Below are positions 1 to 14,564 of a stretch of 64,000 nucleotides of DNA, in pieces (positions within the stretch are counted from its first letter, which is position 1; the number at the start of each line of letters is the position of its first letter). Location: NCBI RefSeq assembly GCF_034702125.1, contig NC_085875.1:40818270-40882269 (forward strand), in the 5' to 3' direction. The DNA is from Engraulis encrasicolus. Taxonomy: Eukaryota; Chordata; Actinopteri; Clupeiformes; Engraulidae. The position numbers were made by a program, and so were the translations under genes. The notes under the pieces are model-generated. The model was not told the DNA's origin. It worked only from the letters and a program-made list of their open reading frames with translations, and made no database searches.

Positions 1-24
1 TAGGAAAAAGAGACAGACTATCAA

Positions 25-385
25 GAGTCAAGATTGGATGGAGACGGGGAGAGACTAGTGAGGGCAGAGCCAGGATTGGATAGAAGAGAGACTATTGTAG
101 TGTAAGCAAAGCCAGGATTGGACAGTGCAGGAGTTAAACTAGTGAGGGCAGAGCCAGGATTGGATAGAAGATGTACTATTGTAGTGTAAGCAAAGCCAAG
201 ATTGGACAGTGCAGGAGTTAAACTAGTGAGGGCAGAGTCAGGATTGGATAGAAGAGAGACTATTGTAGTGTAAGCAAAGCCAAGATTGGAGAGAGCAGTT
301 GTTAGACTTGTAAGGGCAAAGCCATGATTGGAGGGCGCAGGAGTGAGACGTGAGTCTGCCAAAGCCAGGATTGGATGGATTAACC
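25..385. repeat. 84-bp minisatellite made of two ~42-bp half units
   Basis: The phrase GGCAGAGCCAGGATTGG recurs at about 63, 147 and 231, an exact 84-bp period. Each unit has two half units, both containing a variant of GCCAGGATTGGA. Copies decay after about 290. The antisense frame gives a 28-residue repeat only because 84 is divisible by three; it is not a gene. Confidence 0.85.
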
Positions 386-2191
386 ACACTAGGCACCGTC
401 GTCGGCAAACAAATTTCACTTCCACCCCTCAGCTTAGCTTGATGCGTGTGTGTAGCGCGGATGGGGCAAAGAATTGCATGGAACGGCAGCCAGGCTAGTG
501 TGGCCAAAGGCAGAATTGCAGAGAGCAAGACGGCTGCTGACAGCTTTCGCCGGGCCCGGCCGGGACAAAGTCATCTGAAAGGCCCCCTTCCCATGTCATG
601 TAATGTGAACTGATCTCTAACATCCAGCACAGTCAGTTTTCCAGAGAGAGAAGTCCATCAGTTCAGAAGCCAAGCCAAGCCAAGGAGACCATGTTCAACA
701 TTTACAGTTGCGTCCCTCTGACCTCTGTGTGTTTTCTTTTGCCTGGTGCATGTATCCAAATCCCAAGCACTGTGTGATAATGAGGGTAAAAGTCTGTGTG
801 TAAGAAATCAAGCTCTTCACCTCAGGCTCCAGCAAGACAGCACACACTTCCCAACCAAACAAATCCGAGGCAGAGAGACTGGATGGAAAAAAACCCCACA
901 CAGTTTTATTCAATAATTTGCACATCATAATGTAGCAAAAAGGTGCTGGTCGGAGTAAAGTACAACACTCTTTAGAATCTCTGTCCGAGGTCTTTAAAGG
1001 TCTGCTAATCAGTTGTGGCGCGGGGCCAGCACGGCGCGGCGGGTAGTGGCCAGGCAGGGTTCACGTGCCGCTCTACTCGTAGTAAAGGCCAGAGCCACGG
1101 TGCGGCGCGCAGGCGGGCGGCTTAGGGATTTACTCTCGCTCTTTTAGCTGATCTTTCCTTTTCTATTTTTTTTTCTCTTCTTCTTCACCACCCCCTTCCT
1201 TTCTTTCTTTTTCTGGCTTGGCTTCCCTTTTGAGGCATGGAAAAGCACTGCTCTGACCCAGTGGGCCTCTAGATAGAAAAGTGTATGCGTGCCTGCATGT
1301 GTGCGTATGCGTGCATGCATAATTTGTGCTTGTGTGTGTGTGCGTACTTTGTGCTTGTGCTTGTGTGTGTGTGTGCGTACTTTGTGCTTGTGTGTGTGCT
1401 TTGTGTGTGTGTGTGTGTGTGTGCTGTACTTGTTACTGTACAGCTCCTTCTGCATGCTGGCTGGCAAGGCTGGGAGATCAGATCAGTGTGTCTGGTGCCA
1501 GGCAATGCTGTTGTCTCCATGGCGACTACACGCCACCGTTGTTTTCACTGCTCCTGGCACTCTGTGGCCCACTTTGGACTCTCGCTCTTCTTTTTGACTG
1601 TGTGTGTGCTGTGGCTCTTTCCTCTCTGGGTCCCCTCCCGGCCTCAACCCTAAGTAATGTCTGACTAAAAGCCACAATATCATCTCTTGGCTCAATTAAA
1701 TGCGTATTTCTTTTCGTTTCCCCAGAGAAGGGGAAATCCGAGCAGTGTCTTGGCAATATGTTTGTGCTTGTGTGCGTTTCATCTCCAGGGGTCTGTGTGT
1801 GCGCGTGCGCGCGTGCATGTTTCGTGTCCAGGGGGCTGTGTGCAAGTGAGTGGACTCCGAGTGTGAAAATGTCTGCATGAGTAGAGGGAGTGGGTTGTAC
1901 TGGTTGGTTCGTTTGTTGGGGGTGTTGGGGGTTGTTTGTTGGCCTTCCAAGGACGCACCAACTGGTCCCCTACTCTGCTTATGGCATGCAATTTTCCATG
2001 ACCAATGCTGGGTGCCCAATGGCAGTCCATCACACAGCCCCTCAAAAGCCACCCACCCAGTAATTTGTGTGTGTGTGTGTGTGTGTGTGTGACTGTTCCC
2101 CTCTCCCCGTGACTTGCCCCTGAATAACTTGTCGACAAACACATCCAGACACACACTTTAGAGAATGCCATCCCTGGATTGATCACGTGAG

Positions 2192-2211
2192 ATATCTCTC
2201 TCTCTCTCTCT

Positions 2212-2291
<80 letters not shown>

Positions 2292-2362
2292 CACACACAC
2301 ACACACAAACACACACAGTCACACACACACACAGTCACACACACACAGTCACACACACACAG

Positions 2363-2400
<38 letters not shown>
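2192..2400. repeat. (TC)n followed by (CA)n microsatellite
   Basis: A short TC run passes into about 75 bp of pure CA. Further CA blocks follow, interrupted at regular intervals by GTCACA up to about 2400. A related TC/CA compound array lies at 2510-2620 and ends in CAGA tetramers. Confidence 0.95.
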
Positions 2401-2402
<2 letters not shown>

Positions 2403-2521
2403 CCTCTCCCCTCCTCCCTCCTCCACTGTCCCCATTATTAGGTTGGAAGTGGGATGTGCAGAAGGGGAATGCCTTATAAGAACTTAAGCCTGCCTGCCTG
2501 CTGCAAGTCTACACACACACA

Positions 2522-2587
<66 letters not shown>

Positions 2588-3592
2588 GACAGACAGACAC
2601 ACACAGACACACAGACACACCACTCTCTTCATGTACTGTGCTGACTGTCTATTGTCCACCCCCACTGTAACAGGCACATGTTTGCATGGTGTAGTAGTAA
2701 GAGAGTGAGAGCTGCTACACGTGCTTAAGTACACATGATTACTCTTGGGCACCATGTTTGGCAGAGAGAACATGCAATAGATGCCAACTTGTTAGAAGCT
2801 CAAAGCCTGTCTATAGATAGGTTTTCCGTGTACAAACTTTGGCGATGTGAGGAGGGGCAAGATGCTAGATGCATTTTTTGAGTGACAGCAGTTTCCAACA
2901 ATTAGAGGTTGAACAGTCTGCAGCCAGGGATTGTTTACAAACTGTAAACCCATGTATTGCATTGGTGATCTCCTCACCAATAAATCTAATCAATGATAAA
3001 ATTGACCATGTCAGTAGTGTGTGGGATGTATTGGCCATGTTTCCAATTTGCCCAATGTTTGGAAAACTTGTTGATGGGGCTGTTATTTAAGAACGGACAT
3101 CTCTCTTGTTCTGTCTTTCTTAGTATACACAGAAAGATGGCATAAATGACACTAACACTTTTTTGTCAACAATGACATTGACACTGTTTAAAAAAAAAAA
3201 AAAAACAACAAATCTGATCATCGTAGACCTTTGATGCATTTTAACATGAACATCATTGAGGACCGATTAATCGCCTTGCCCCAAGTTTAGTCAGAGCACA
3301 TGTGTTGTTTTGGCATAGGCTACGCTTCACAGTGATTCAACCCCGAAAAACCATTACCTCAACTTTCTATTATTATACGGCCATTTACAGAACAGATAAA
3401 ATATTTTATTATTTGCTCTTTTCCAAGAAGCTAGACCGTTTACCCGCACGCACCACATGTGCAGGAACGTGATCGGCTTGGATGCCCCCAGTCATATTCC
3501 CCAAAACGTGTGTGTGTGTGTATGTGCATTGGTATGGCAGTGCTTGTGTAAGAGGCCAGCTGTGTCTAGCCTTGGGTGGCTTCCCACCCATT

Positions 3593-3595
<3 letters not shown>

Positions 3596-3657
<62 letters not shown>
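3596..3657. repeat. (TG)n microsatellite
   Basis: About 62 bp of uninterrupted TG dinucleotides. Confidence 0.95.
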
Positions 3658-3658
<1 letters not shown>

Positions 3659-4159
3659 AGAGAGGGAGAGTTTGGCAAGGAACAGGAGGCCCTTTTGTTG
3701 GCCATTAGCAGGTTTAGTGTGACTTCCCTCATCCCAAAGACATGTGTGAGAGAGGCAGGCGCTTGGAGAGGAGAGGAGAGGAGAAGGGGGGGGACTGGTG
3801 AAAAAAAAACAGGGTCAGCCTAGTTGTGTTCTCGTGTAATGTAGAAATCCAAATTTTCAACAAGCCTGAACTGTGCAGGTTTTTTTTTCTTCTTTTTTTT
3901 TTTTTACAAGGGCTGATTTCATCATTTGGTGCTATATTGCATTACAGCACCGGTTACAAGTCTTGCATAATGATTGTTCAGCCCAGCTCAGCCAGTCTTG
4001 AGCCCCACCCCTCCTTCCCGCCCGCCCGCCTGCCTGTCCCTGGAAGTGATCACAGGGCTTTTTACAGAGCCACATGGCTGGGCTAGTAAGCCCCCTACAG
4101 GTTACCCCCTGGAGAGCAGGCTGGAGGGGGGAAAAGGAGAAAGAAACATATAGCAATAA

Positions 4160-5400
4160 AATCTTAGATCACTTTTGAGTGCAAGCCGTGCCTGAGTTGG
4201 TTTGTAGAATACAACTGCTTCGGGTGGACACGCAGAAAATCTGTGTTTCGACTTATAATCAGAGTAGGATATGCTGATTTACATTAACAAACTGAAAAAT
4301 ACACCTTGTACTACTGTTAAGTCTGCATCATGTGTGATGGCAGCCTTTCGTTGTACTGGCTGCAAACTGTGTTGTGGTTGGATAGTGGGAGAAGTAAACG
4401 GACAACAGAAATCTCACGTCATTGTGGGTGCAGGCTGTACCGAGATGGTTTTGTAGAATAAAATCTAGAATCACCATCGGCAGCCATGGTGTAATGGTTA
4501 GGGAGTTTGACGGTAGATCGCAGGGTTGCTGGTTCCCTCCACAGTGGAAGTGCTCTTGAGCAAGGCAACTATCCAAAACACTGCTCCAGGGACTGTAACC
4601 AAGTTGCTTTGGAAAAAATCATCAGCTAAGTGTAATGTACTGTAAAAATCTTTGTCTGTACTAGCTGCAAAGCCCACCTGTTTGTGGTGGGTGGATAGTG
4701 GGAGAAATAAGCCTACAATAAAAAATATCTTCATTTGAAGTGGAAGCTGTCCCAAGATGATTTACATATTGTGATACAATCTTTGGCTGTAGTAGCTGCA
4801 CAGTACTGTTCAACTGTGTGGTGGGTGTGTAGTGAACGTAATAAAATGAGAAAATAAGATTTTGTTGCATGTTTTAGAGCAAGCTGTGGCAGAGATGGTT
4901 GATGGCATAGTCTCTCTCTGTGCTAGCGGCAAAGCCCAACTGTGTGTGGTGGGTGGGTAGTGGGCGAGAGACACGTACAATAAAAAAACCCTCTTCATTT
5001 TGAGTGCAAGCTGTACCAGAGACTGTTTGTAGAATACAATATTTGGCTTTACTATCTGCAAAGCCTAGAGTGCTGGTGGGGAGTGGGAAACCATAAATAT
5101 CCTACAAACAATCTCTTCATTTTTTGGAATGCTAGCTCTACTAGGGATAGTTGATGGCATATGATCTTTGGCTGTGCTTTGCTGCAAAGCCCCACTATGA
5201 CACAGTAGTGACTGAGTGAACTAATCATACAAAACAAACATAACATGAACAACAAAAATCTCTCGTCTCTTCATATGGGTGCAAGCTGTACCAGAGATTT
5301 ACTGTATATAATACAATCCTTGGCTGCACTGGCTGTAAAGCGCCAACTGTGTGGTGGGTAGGTGGGTTAGTGCCTTGGCTGGTTAGTGCCTTGGCTGGAT
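4160..5400. repeat. Diverged ~130-bp tandem array, split by a SINE
   Basis: Blocks resembling GCTGCAAAGCCCAACTGTG followed by GTGGTGGGTGGATAGTGGGAG recur near 4361, 4665, 4795, 4927, 5055, 5180 and 5331, with spacing close to 130 bp. Each unit also carries a variant of TGCAAGCTGTACCAGAGATG and an A-rich CAATAAAA stretch. The larger gap between the copies at 4361 and 4665 is explained by a SINE at about 4476-4645. The copies are well diverged, so the array is old. Confidence 0.75.
4476..4645 (+). mobile_element. tRNA-derived SINE
   Basis: The head resembles a tRNA: GGTGTAATGGTTAGGG fits an A box, and GGTTGCTGGTTCCCTCC fits a B box about 40 bp later. The unit body AAGGCAACTATCCAAAACACT follows. 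It interrupts the 130-bp tandem array, so it is the younger insertion. Confidence 0.65.
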
Positions 5401-6117
5401 AGAGTAAAGATATTTGGGGATGGGGGCGTTGGCAGTACCCCCACCCCCACCCCCGAGGTCTAGGACTGCAGCCATCAATCTGTCCCCATTACTACAGCCA
5501 GCTCCCCCCTACAAGTGTTCCCTTGGACAAGCCAACTTTAACAGGTAGATTTCGACACTCCTCTAGAGCTCACCTTGCATCACTGCGGAGCACACACACG
5601 TCTGTGTTTTGGAGTAATTAACAATTACTGTATTTGCTGTGAAAGTATGCGGTTGGCTTTTTAAGTTTTAAGCCATTGGTGGCAAGTTGTTGCCATGCGG
5701 TCACAGTAATTCTGGCTTCTTGGTGGGTGGCGAGGCTTATGAGTGGTGGCATCTGCTGCCTGTGGCGCTGTGGACAAACTGCTGGTCCCTCCCCTTTTAT
5801 GTAGAAGTGTTGCGCCGTTCATGTGTACTGTATATGCATTTTTCCCAGCCGCCACAACTCACGGTTTTATAAAACCCTCCTCTTAAATGTGGTGGTGAAT
5901 GAGTTTCGCAACTGTTGGCAAAATAAGGAGGGTTTTCTCTTTTCTGGAGAGTGTACGGGTATATGGAGGGTTGCTTTTGGTTTTTATTTGATTCACCACA
6001 GAATGTAAATCAACTGGGATGTCAGCCATGGAGAGTTGACGGTGTGCTTTTCATTAGTATACAAGGAGGGTTTAAGTAAATTAATGTTATGCGAGTTGCT
6101 TCCACAAAAAAATTACC

Positions 6118-6341
6118 TTTTAGGGCAGTGTTTCCCAACCTTTTTTGTCTTACGTACCCCCTAAGCATCTTAGTTGTGCCAAGAGTACCCCCTAATTTAT
6201 GTTCTATATCAATTTCTCTGTCCTAGTATGACTTCTCCATTAATTTGTTACAATAATAAACATTTTCCAAGTACCCCCTGCAGTGTGCTCGCGTACCCCC
6301 AGTGGTACACGTACCCCTGGTTGGGAAACACTGCTTTAGGG
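6118..6341. mobile_element. Short non-autonomous hAT-like element with 8-bp TSD
   Basis: Terminal inverted repeats CAGTGTTTCCCAACC (6126) and GGTTGGGAAACACTG (ending 6333) bound a 208-bp body rich in GTACCCCC motifs. The flanking octamers TTTTAGGG (6118-6125) and CTTTAGGG (6334-6341) match at seven of eight bases, as expected of a hAT target duplication. It lies about 200 bp left of the fbxo34 acceptor. Confidence 0.85.
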
Positions 6342-6540
6342 GTTTTTATACTATATTTCATGTGACGCTGCACAGCATAGCCAATCCAAAGATGATAGTC
6401 CTGTGTCTCTGATACTGATACCGATGATCGAACTTGTGACAAAATGTATTGGATTTGACATTGAATTTTGGAGACTGACTGGCATCCTTCCCCCTGTGAC
6501 CCTCTTCTTGTTCTTCTTCTTGTGTTGCAGGCCAGCTAGC

Positions 6541-8937
6541 ATGCACCTGAAGCCATACCCCTCCCCCCAGAAGCAGGAGCCGGCGGTGGTGGAGGGCCCC
6601 TGCACTCTCCACATGGAGCAGCCCAGGGCCCTGAGGCGCGAGTGGGCCAGCGTCCGCCAGTCCTACCCGACCCTGGTGGCTGCGTCATCGGGCAGCGGCA
6701 CAGCCAACCGCTGTCCCCTTGGCGTGCTCTCCACCAACACCCTCCACCGCTCCTCCACCAACAACAACTCCACAGCTGGCCTGACCAGCACCTGGGCTGG
6801 ACGCAAGGGCAAAGGCGCCCCGCCGGTCCCCGCCAAGGTCACCCTGACGGGCTCCCTGGTGCTCATGGCGTCCCCCGCGGGTCTGGAGAACGAAGTGTCG
6901 CTATACCAGAGGATCTACCAGGGCGAGGATGGGGACGGCCCTGTGGACATCTTGGCCATGATCAAGCCGGGCAACACGCAGGAGAAGATTGCCATCTTCG
7001 CCGGGCGGCAGCGCGGCAGGTCGGCTGAGGCCACTGGGCCGGAAGAGGTGTCGGCGCCCGTGATGACGGGAGAAGGGGTTCCTCCTCAGGAGGCGTCCCA
7101 CTTTGTGTGCCGCGTCAGGGGCTACCGTGTGAACGCCTGCTGCTCCATGGCTAAGCGCCGACGCTTGGGCAAGACGGAGAAGACCAAAGGCACGGAGGGC
7201 CAGTCTGTGGCAGACGCAGGGACACCCCCTCCCCTGGTGGCTCTGTGCGACCCCCAGGCCCCCTCCCCTGTTGGAGAGAGCGAGGGGGAGATGTGGCCAC
7301 GGGGAGAGGGGGAGGACGGCGGCGGACGCATGGTGTCTGTCGTCGAGAGGGTGGCCGTCCTGGAGGCCATGGAGATGGCTAACGGCGGCAGCGACCAAAA
7401 TATGGACTTTAAACCCGTTCAGCTGCGCTCCGGCTCGGGCACCCTGACACGAGCCAAGGCCCCCGTGCTCCCGTCCGAGCCCAAGGCAGAGGTGGAGGCG
7501 CCGGGAGGCCTTAGCGGTCAGGAGGAGGCGGAGAGCGTGCGGGTGCTGGACATGGTGGCCCGGCTTGAGTCGGAGTGCCTGAAGAGCCAGAGCTGCCGCG
7601 CCGAGTCGGGGGGCGAGCTGTCGCGCAACAACAGCCTGCGACGCAACGTGGCGCGCGTCCTCCTGGCCGGCGGCTCGGAACCCTACCAGGCTCCCCCGTC
7701 GCCATCGCACCCCGAGCCGCCCACCGAACAGCAAGCGGATGAGCAGCCGTCTGTCGCAGTAGCTGAAGCACCGTCAGCGGAGACGTGCCAGCCGCACGAA
7801 CAACACTCCGAGTTCCTCAGCAGCTCGCCTATCCTTTCTACACCTGCTGCTATTGTGGCGTTGGAGGTGGATGAGAAGAGCAAAGCCCAGCTAGCGCGGG
7901 TGGAGTGCAGAATCAAAGATGCTGGTCAAGAGCCTGAGCAGGGTTTGGGCCCTGAGCTGCCTGGAACAGTGGAGGAGCCCATGCCAGGCATGCTGTTCTT
8001 CAGACAGTCTCCGCCACAGCCCTTGTCCAAACCGCTAAAAACAGCCCAGCACACAGAGACTACTGCTAATACTACTACTACTAATACTATGACTCTTAGT
8101 CATTGTAAAATATCTGTAACCGTGGTTGCCACAAATTCCGCCAAGTCTCAGGGCTCTGTTGAATGTGGGGGCTCGTCCGGGATGTTGGGGAACGCTGATC
8201 AATTGCCTGCTGACGGGGAAAGGGAACAGGCCTTGCACAAACATGAGAACATTGATGAATGTGGTGCTGATTGTGACGCAGGAGAAAAGACACAGGCTTT
8301 GCACGGCCACAAGAACAGTGATCACCGGGATTGTGAAAGTGTAGGAGGAGAGGAGGAGGAGGAGGGCACAGGTCTTCAGCACGGCCACAGCAACGAGCAG
8401 GTGGAGGCAGAGGAGGGAGAGGAAGAGGGTGACGACGCAGACCAACAAGAGCTGGTCTCCTTCCCCCTGCAGCGGCCCGTGTCGCAGGAGTTCCTGGCGA
8501 TGCGCTTCAAGATCCAGCAGTTGCTAGAGCCGCAGTCCTACTTGGTGGTGTTGCCTCACCATGTGCTGGTGCAGATTTTCAGCCTGCTGCCCACCAAAGC
8601 CCTGGCGGCGCTCAAGTGCTCCTGCCGCGACTTCAAAGACCTCATCGAGGCCTACGACGTGCGGCCCACCGACTCGGGCTGGGTGTCGGACCCGCGTTAC
8701 CGGGAGGACCCGTGCAAGCACTGTAAGAAGCGCTACAAGAAAGGAGACGTGTCACTGTGCCGCTGGCACCACAAGCGGTACTGCCAGGCCATGCCTTACG
8801 GGCCCGGATACTGGATGTGCTGCCGTGCCCCGCACAAGGACGCGCCCGGCTGCAACGTGGATCTCCACGACAACCGCTGGGTGCCCACCTCGCACCGCAT
8901 TCAGATCTATAAAACCAGGGACTTGGAGGAAGCCTAA
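6541..8937 (+). CDS. fbxo34: F-box only protein 34
   Basis: A single coding exon of 798 aa. A splice acceptor (TTGTGTTGCAG ending at 6530) lies 10 bp before the ATG, so the upstream exon is untranslated; frames open further left run through the intron and were rejected. The start MHLKPY is typical of FBXO34 rather than FBXO46, and the atg14-tbpl2 neighbourhood agrees. The conserved ILAMIKPGNTQEKIAIFA block lies near residue 138. The middle is long, disordered and rich in Pro, Glu and Ser. The F-box spans about 668-712 (LPHHVLVQIFSLLP onward) and would bind SKP1 in an SCF ubiquitin ligase. A Cys/His-rich C-terminal module (CKHC at 725, CRWHHKRYC, CC, GCN near 771) looks metal-binding. Human FBXO34 is about 711 aa, so this copy is longer, mostly in the acidic linker. 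The substrate cannot be read from sequence. Confidence 0.94.
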   Translation: MHLKPYPSPQKQEPAVVEGPCTLHMEQPRALRREWASVRQSYPTLVAASSGSGTANRCPLGVLSTNTLHRSSTNNNSTAGLTSTWAGRKGKGAPPVPAKVTLTGSLVLMASPAGLENEVSLYQRIYQGEDGDGPVDILAMIKPGNTQEKIAIFAGRQRGRSAEATGPEEVSAPVMTGEGVPPQEASHFVCRVRGYRVNACCSMAKRRRLGKTEKTKGTEGQSVADAGTPPPLVALCDPQAPSPVGESEGEMWPRGEGEDGGGRMVSVVERVAVLEAMEMANGGSDQNMDFKPVQLRSGSGTLTRAKAPVLPSEPKAEVEAPGGLSGQEEAESVRVLDMVARLESECLKSQSCRAESGGELSRNNSLRRNVARVLLAGGSEPYQAPPSPSHPEPPTEQQADEQPSVAVAEAPSAETCQPHEQHSEFLSSSPILSTPAAIVALEVDEKSKAQLARVECRIKDAGQEPEQGLGPELPGTVEEPMPGMLFFRQSPPQPLSKPLKTAQHTETTANTTTTNTMTLSHCKISVTVVATNSAKSQGSVECGGSSGMLGNADQLPADGEREQALHKHENIDECGADCDAGEKTQALHGHKNSDHRDCESVGGEEEEEGTGLQHGHSNEQVEAEEGEEEGDDADQQELVSFPLQRPVSQEFLAMRFKIQQLLEPQSYLVVLPHHVLVQIFSLLPTKALAALKCSCRDFKDLIEAYDVRPTDSGWVSDPRYREDPCKHCKKRYKKGDVSLCRWHHKRYCQAMPYGPGYWMCCRAPHKDAPGCNVDLHDNRWVPTSHRIQIYKTRDLEEA

Positions 8938-9975
8938 GTGTGTGTTTGTGTTTGTGTGTGTGTGGGAATCAGACTTTTATGGGCAAAGTGCAAAAAAATA
9001 TATATTCAGTATGATTTTTATTTGTGAGCGAATTAAATGGTTTTCTGTTGTTTCATTTGTTTGTTTTGTTTTTTTTACTTTTTCTTTGCAGAAGTAAAAC
9101 TGCAACTGACTATACACACATACACATACATTAATATTAAAAAAATAAATGTGAGGGTTTTTTGCTCTTGGGTTTTTTGTTTTTTTTTAAAGAAAAAAAT
9201 ACAAGAATTTAAAGATCCACTATTATGGTTATTTTATTATTACTTAATGTTTGGGATTTTGTTATCAGCATTAAGATATTCATGTGCTTCAAATGCATTA
9301 TCTTTTCTTTTTTTCAAACTGTAGATATTTTTTTACCCCACACCCGCATGACTAAAATACCTGAAGCCTGCAACTTCCTCCTTCCTTCCATGAAGGCCAA
9401 TCAAAAAACATACTCATATTGTGTTATCACTACAGTATGTGTGTTTTGTGAGGATGGGTGGGTCACTGAATTTCATTGTCTCGTTAAGCGTGTAAAAAAA
9501 AAAAAAATCAAACGCACAATGAAGTTCCCAGCTCAAGGAAGTGTCATGCTTTTTTTTTTCCTCAAGAAATGTGGCTTTGTTGACATTTGAGACATTCCAT
9601 ATCAAGTATTGCCAACTTTCTGACCTTTTTCCAGACACATAAAAATAGCTTTATAAAGATATCAAGACAGTACAAAAACATAATAGTGGACCTTTAAATA
9701 AGAATTGAAGAGGGTTAATGTGTATTTCAGATTTTTTTAAAGGGTTATATTGGCTGTTTTCTTCCTGTCAAAGCATTTTGTTGTGGAGACATTTTGTGAA
9801 TGGCTGCTCTCGCCTTTCCTTATGTGCGCTCTTATCCTTTCCATAAAGTGTACGTACACCCTATATGTACAGTATATAAAATGGGACTGTATTCTACCTT
9901 GGAAGTTGGGAGATATTGGCCTTAATGAACTGAAAGTATTAATGTTAATAAATGACTATGATGGAAAGTGAAGCA
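8938..9975 (+). other. fbxo34: Probable fbxo34 3' UTR
   Basis: AT-rich, non-coding sequence follows the stop codon, with several poly-T and poly-A runs. The first clear AATAAA is at 9947-9952, giving a 3' UTR of roughly 1 kb. The exact cleavage site is inferred. Confidence 0.55.
9947..9952 (+). promoter_or_regulatory. fbxo34: Candidate fbxo34 poly(A) signal
   Basis: AATAAA on the plus strand about 1 kb after the fbxo34 stop codon. A GT-rich stretch (GTGTCCTAGTTGTTTG) follows within 20-35 bp, which fits a downstream element. Confidence 0.5.
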
Positions 9976-13469
<3,494 letters not shown>

Positions 13470-14486
13470 TCAGCGCTGGCCGGTGTAGGCGCGGAACCAT
13501 GAGGTGACGGAGGCGGCAGCAGAGGAGATCATTCCCCCGGCGGCGGCACCTGCTGGCTGGGAGGCCTGCATGGCGGTGCTCTGGGACAGGTCCATGGGCT
13601 GGGAGGGGATGTCGCAGAAGCGCGGGCTGGGAACCGTCTCCCAGTCGGTGCCCAGGTCTGTCTCCTCGTCGCTGGGTGCCTCGTCCCCGCTCTCCTCCGC
13701 CGGCCCCGACGCTTCCGGCTCCACAAACTCCATAGACTCCTCCAGGTCCGCGCTGGCCTCAAACGGACCGGTCCTGGAGGATACAGAACATATACAGATA
13801 CATGTATTGATAACTACAGTATATAGAACACTGGCCTCCAACAGATTGGTAAATTTGACTTTAGAACTATATTCTTTTGGCACCTTTATGTCTTGGTTGA
13901 AGATATAAATAAGATTTGATGAACCTCACAACTAATTGCAGTGTTCTGTCCTAGCATGGTAGCCTTGTTTTTTTGGTAGAGTGCAAAAGATGGTCTCTAC
14001 TGAATTACTATAAATACAACAGGAGATGCAGCTCATCTCCTCAACCTAAATTCAGAGACCATACACATTTATCACATATGGCAAACCCCCTGGTGCACTT
14101 CATGCCAACCATTTTTATTTATTTTACTAATTAACTACACTAAGTGGTTGAAGAGCTGCAATATATCCCAGGGATATGGCTACAAGTTGTACATGAGGGC
14201 TGCATCTTCTTAAGCCATAGAACATAGAATCTATGATTTTTAAAAAATGTTTGTGTCTCAGAAAAATGATTAAGGCAAAAGGATATCATGAAAGAATGTC
14301 ATATGAAATAGTATGTAAAAAAAATGTATCAGACGCTTTTGTCAGCATGTCGGGTGTCTGGAGTACATTTTCTCACCTTCCAAGGTTCTTGTTTTCTTGG
14401 GAGACCAGAAACATGATGTTCCTCAAGGTGTGATGGGGGTGCAGGAGATCACTCTCCACATGCTGAAAGAGAAAGCAAGGGCGAGA

Positions 14487-14564
<78 letters not shown>

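Larger units (their letters stand above)
451..4150. other. Gene-poor sequence left of fbxo34 with microsatellites
   Basis: No conserved exon was recognised. The stretch holds a GC-rich patch near 1010-1120, several (TG)n or (CA)n tracts (1330-1425, 2062-2090, 2195-2400, 2510-2620, 3596-3657) and A-rich runs. The splice acceptor at 6530 implies an upstream fbxo34 exon. That exon could lie here as untranslated sequence or left of the window; it could not be placed. Confidence 0.5.

Noticed and set aside
25..385. Regular repeats with spacers that could suggest a CRISPR array
   Set aside because: The 84-bp units are repetitive throughout with no unique spacers, and the context is a vertebrate genome. 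It is a minisatellite.
2187..2441. Open frames encoding poly-(Thr-His), poly-(Cys-Val), poly-(Leu-Ser) or poly-(Arg-Glu) here and in many other places
   Set aside because: They are translations of CA, GT, CT and GA microsatellites and have no gene context.
6403..6540. Extension of the fbxo34 frame 46 codons upstream of the chosen ATG
   Set aside because: A clear splice acceptor ends at 6530 inside this extension, and MHLKPY at 6541 is the conserved family start.
6541..8937. Calling the F-box gene fbxo46
   Set aside because: The N terminus and the neighbouring atg14 and tbpl2 favour fbxo34; FBXO46 shares the C-terminal module but not this start or synteny.
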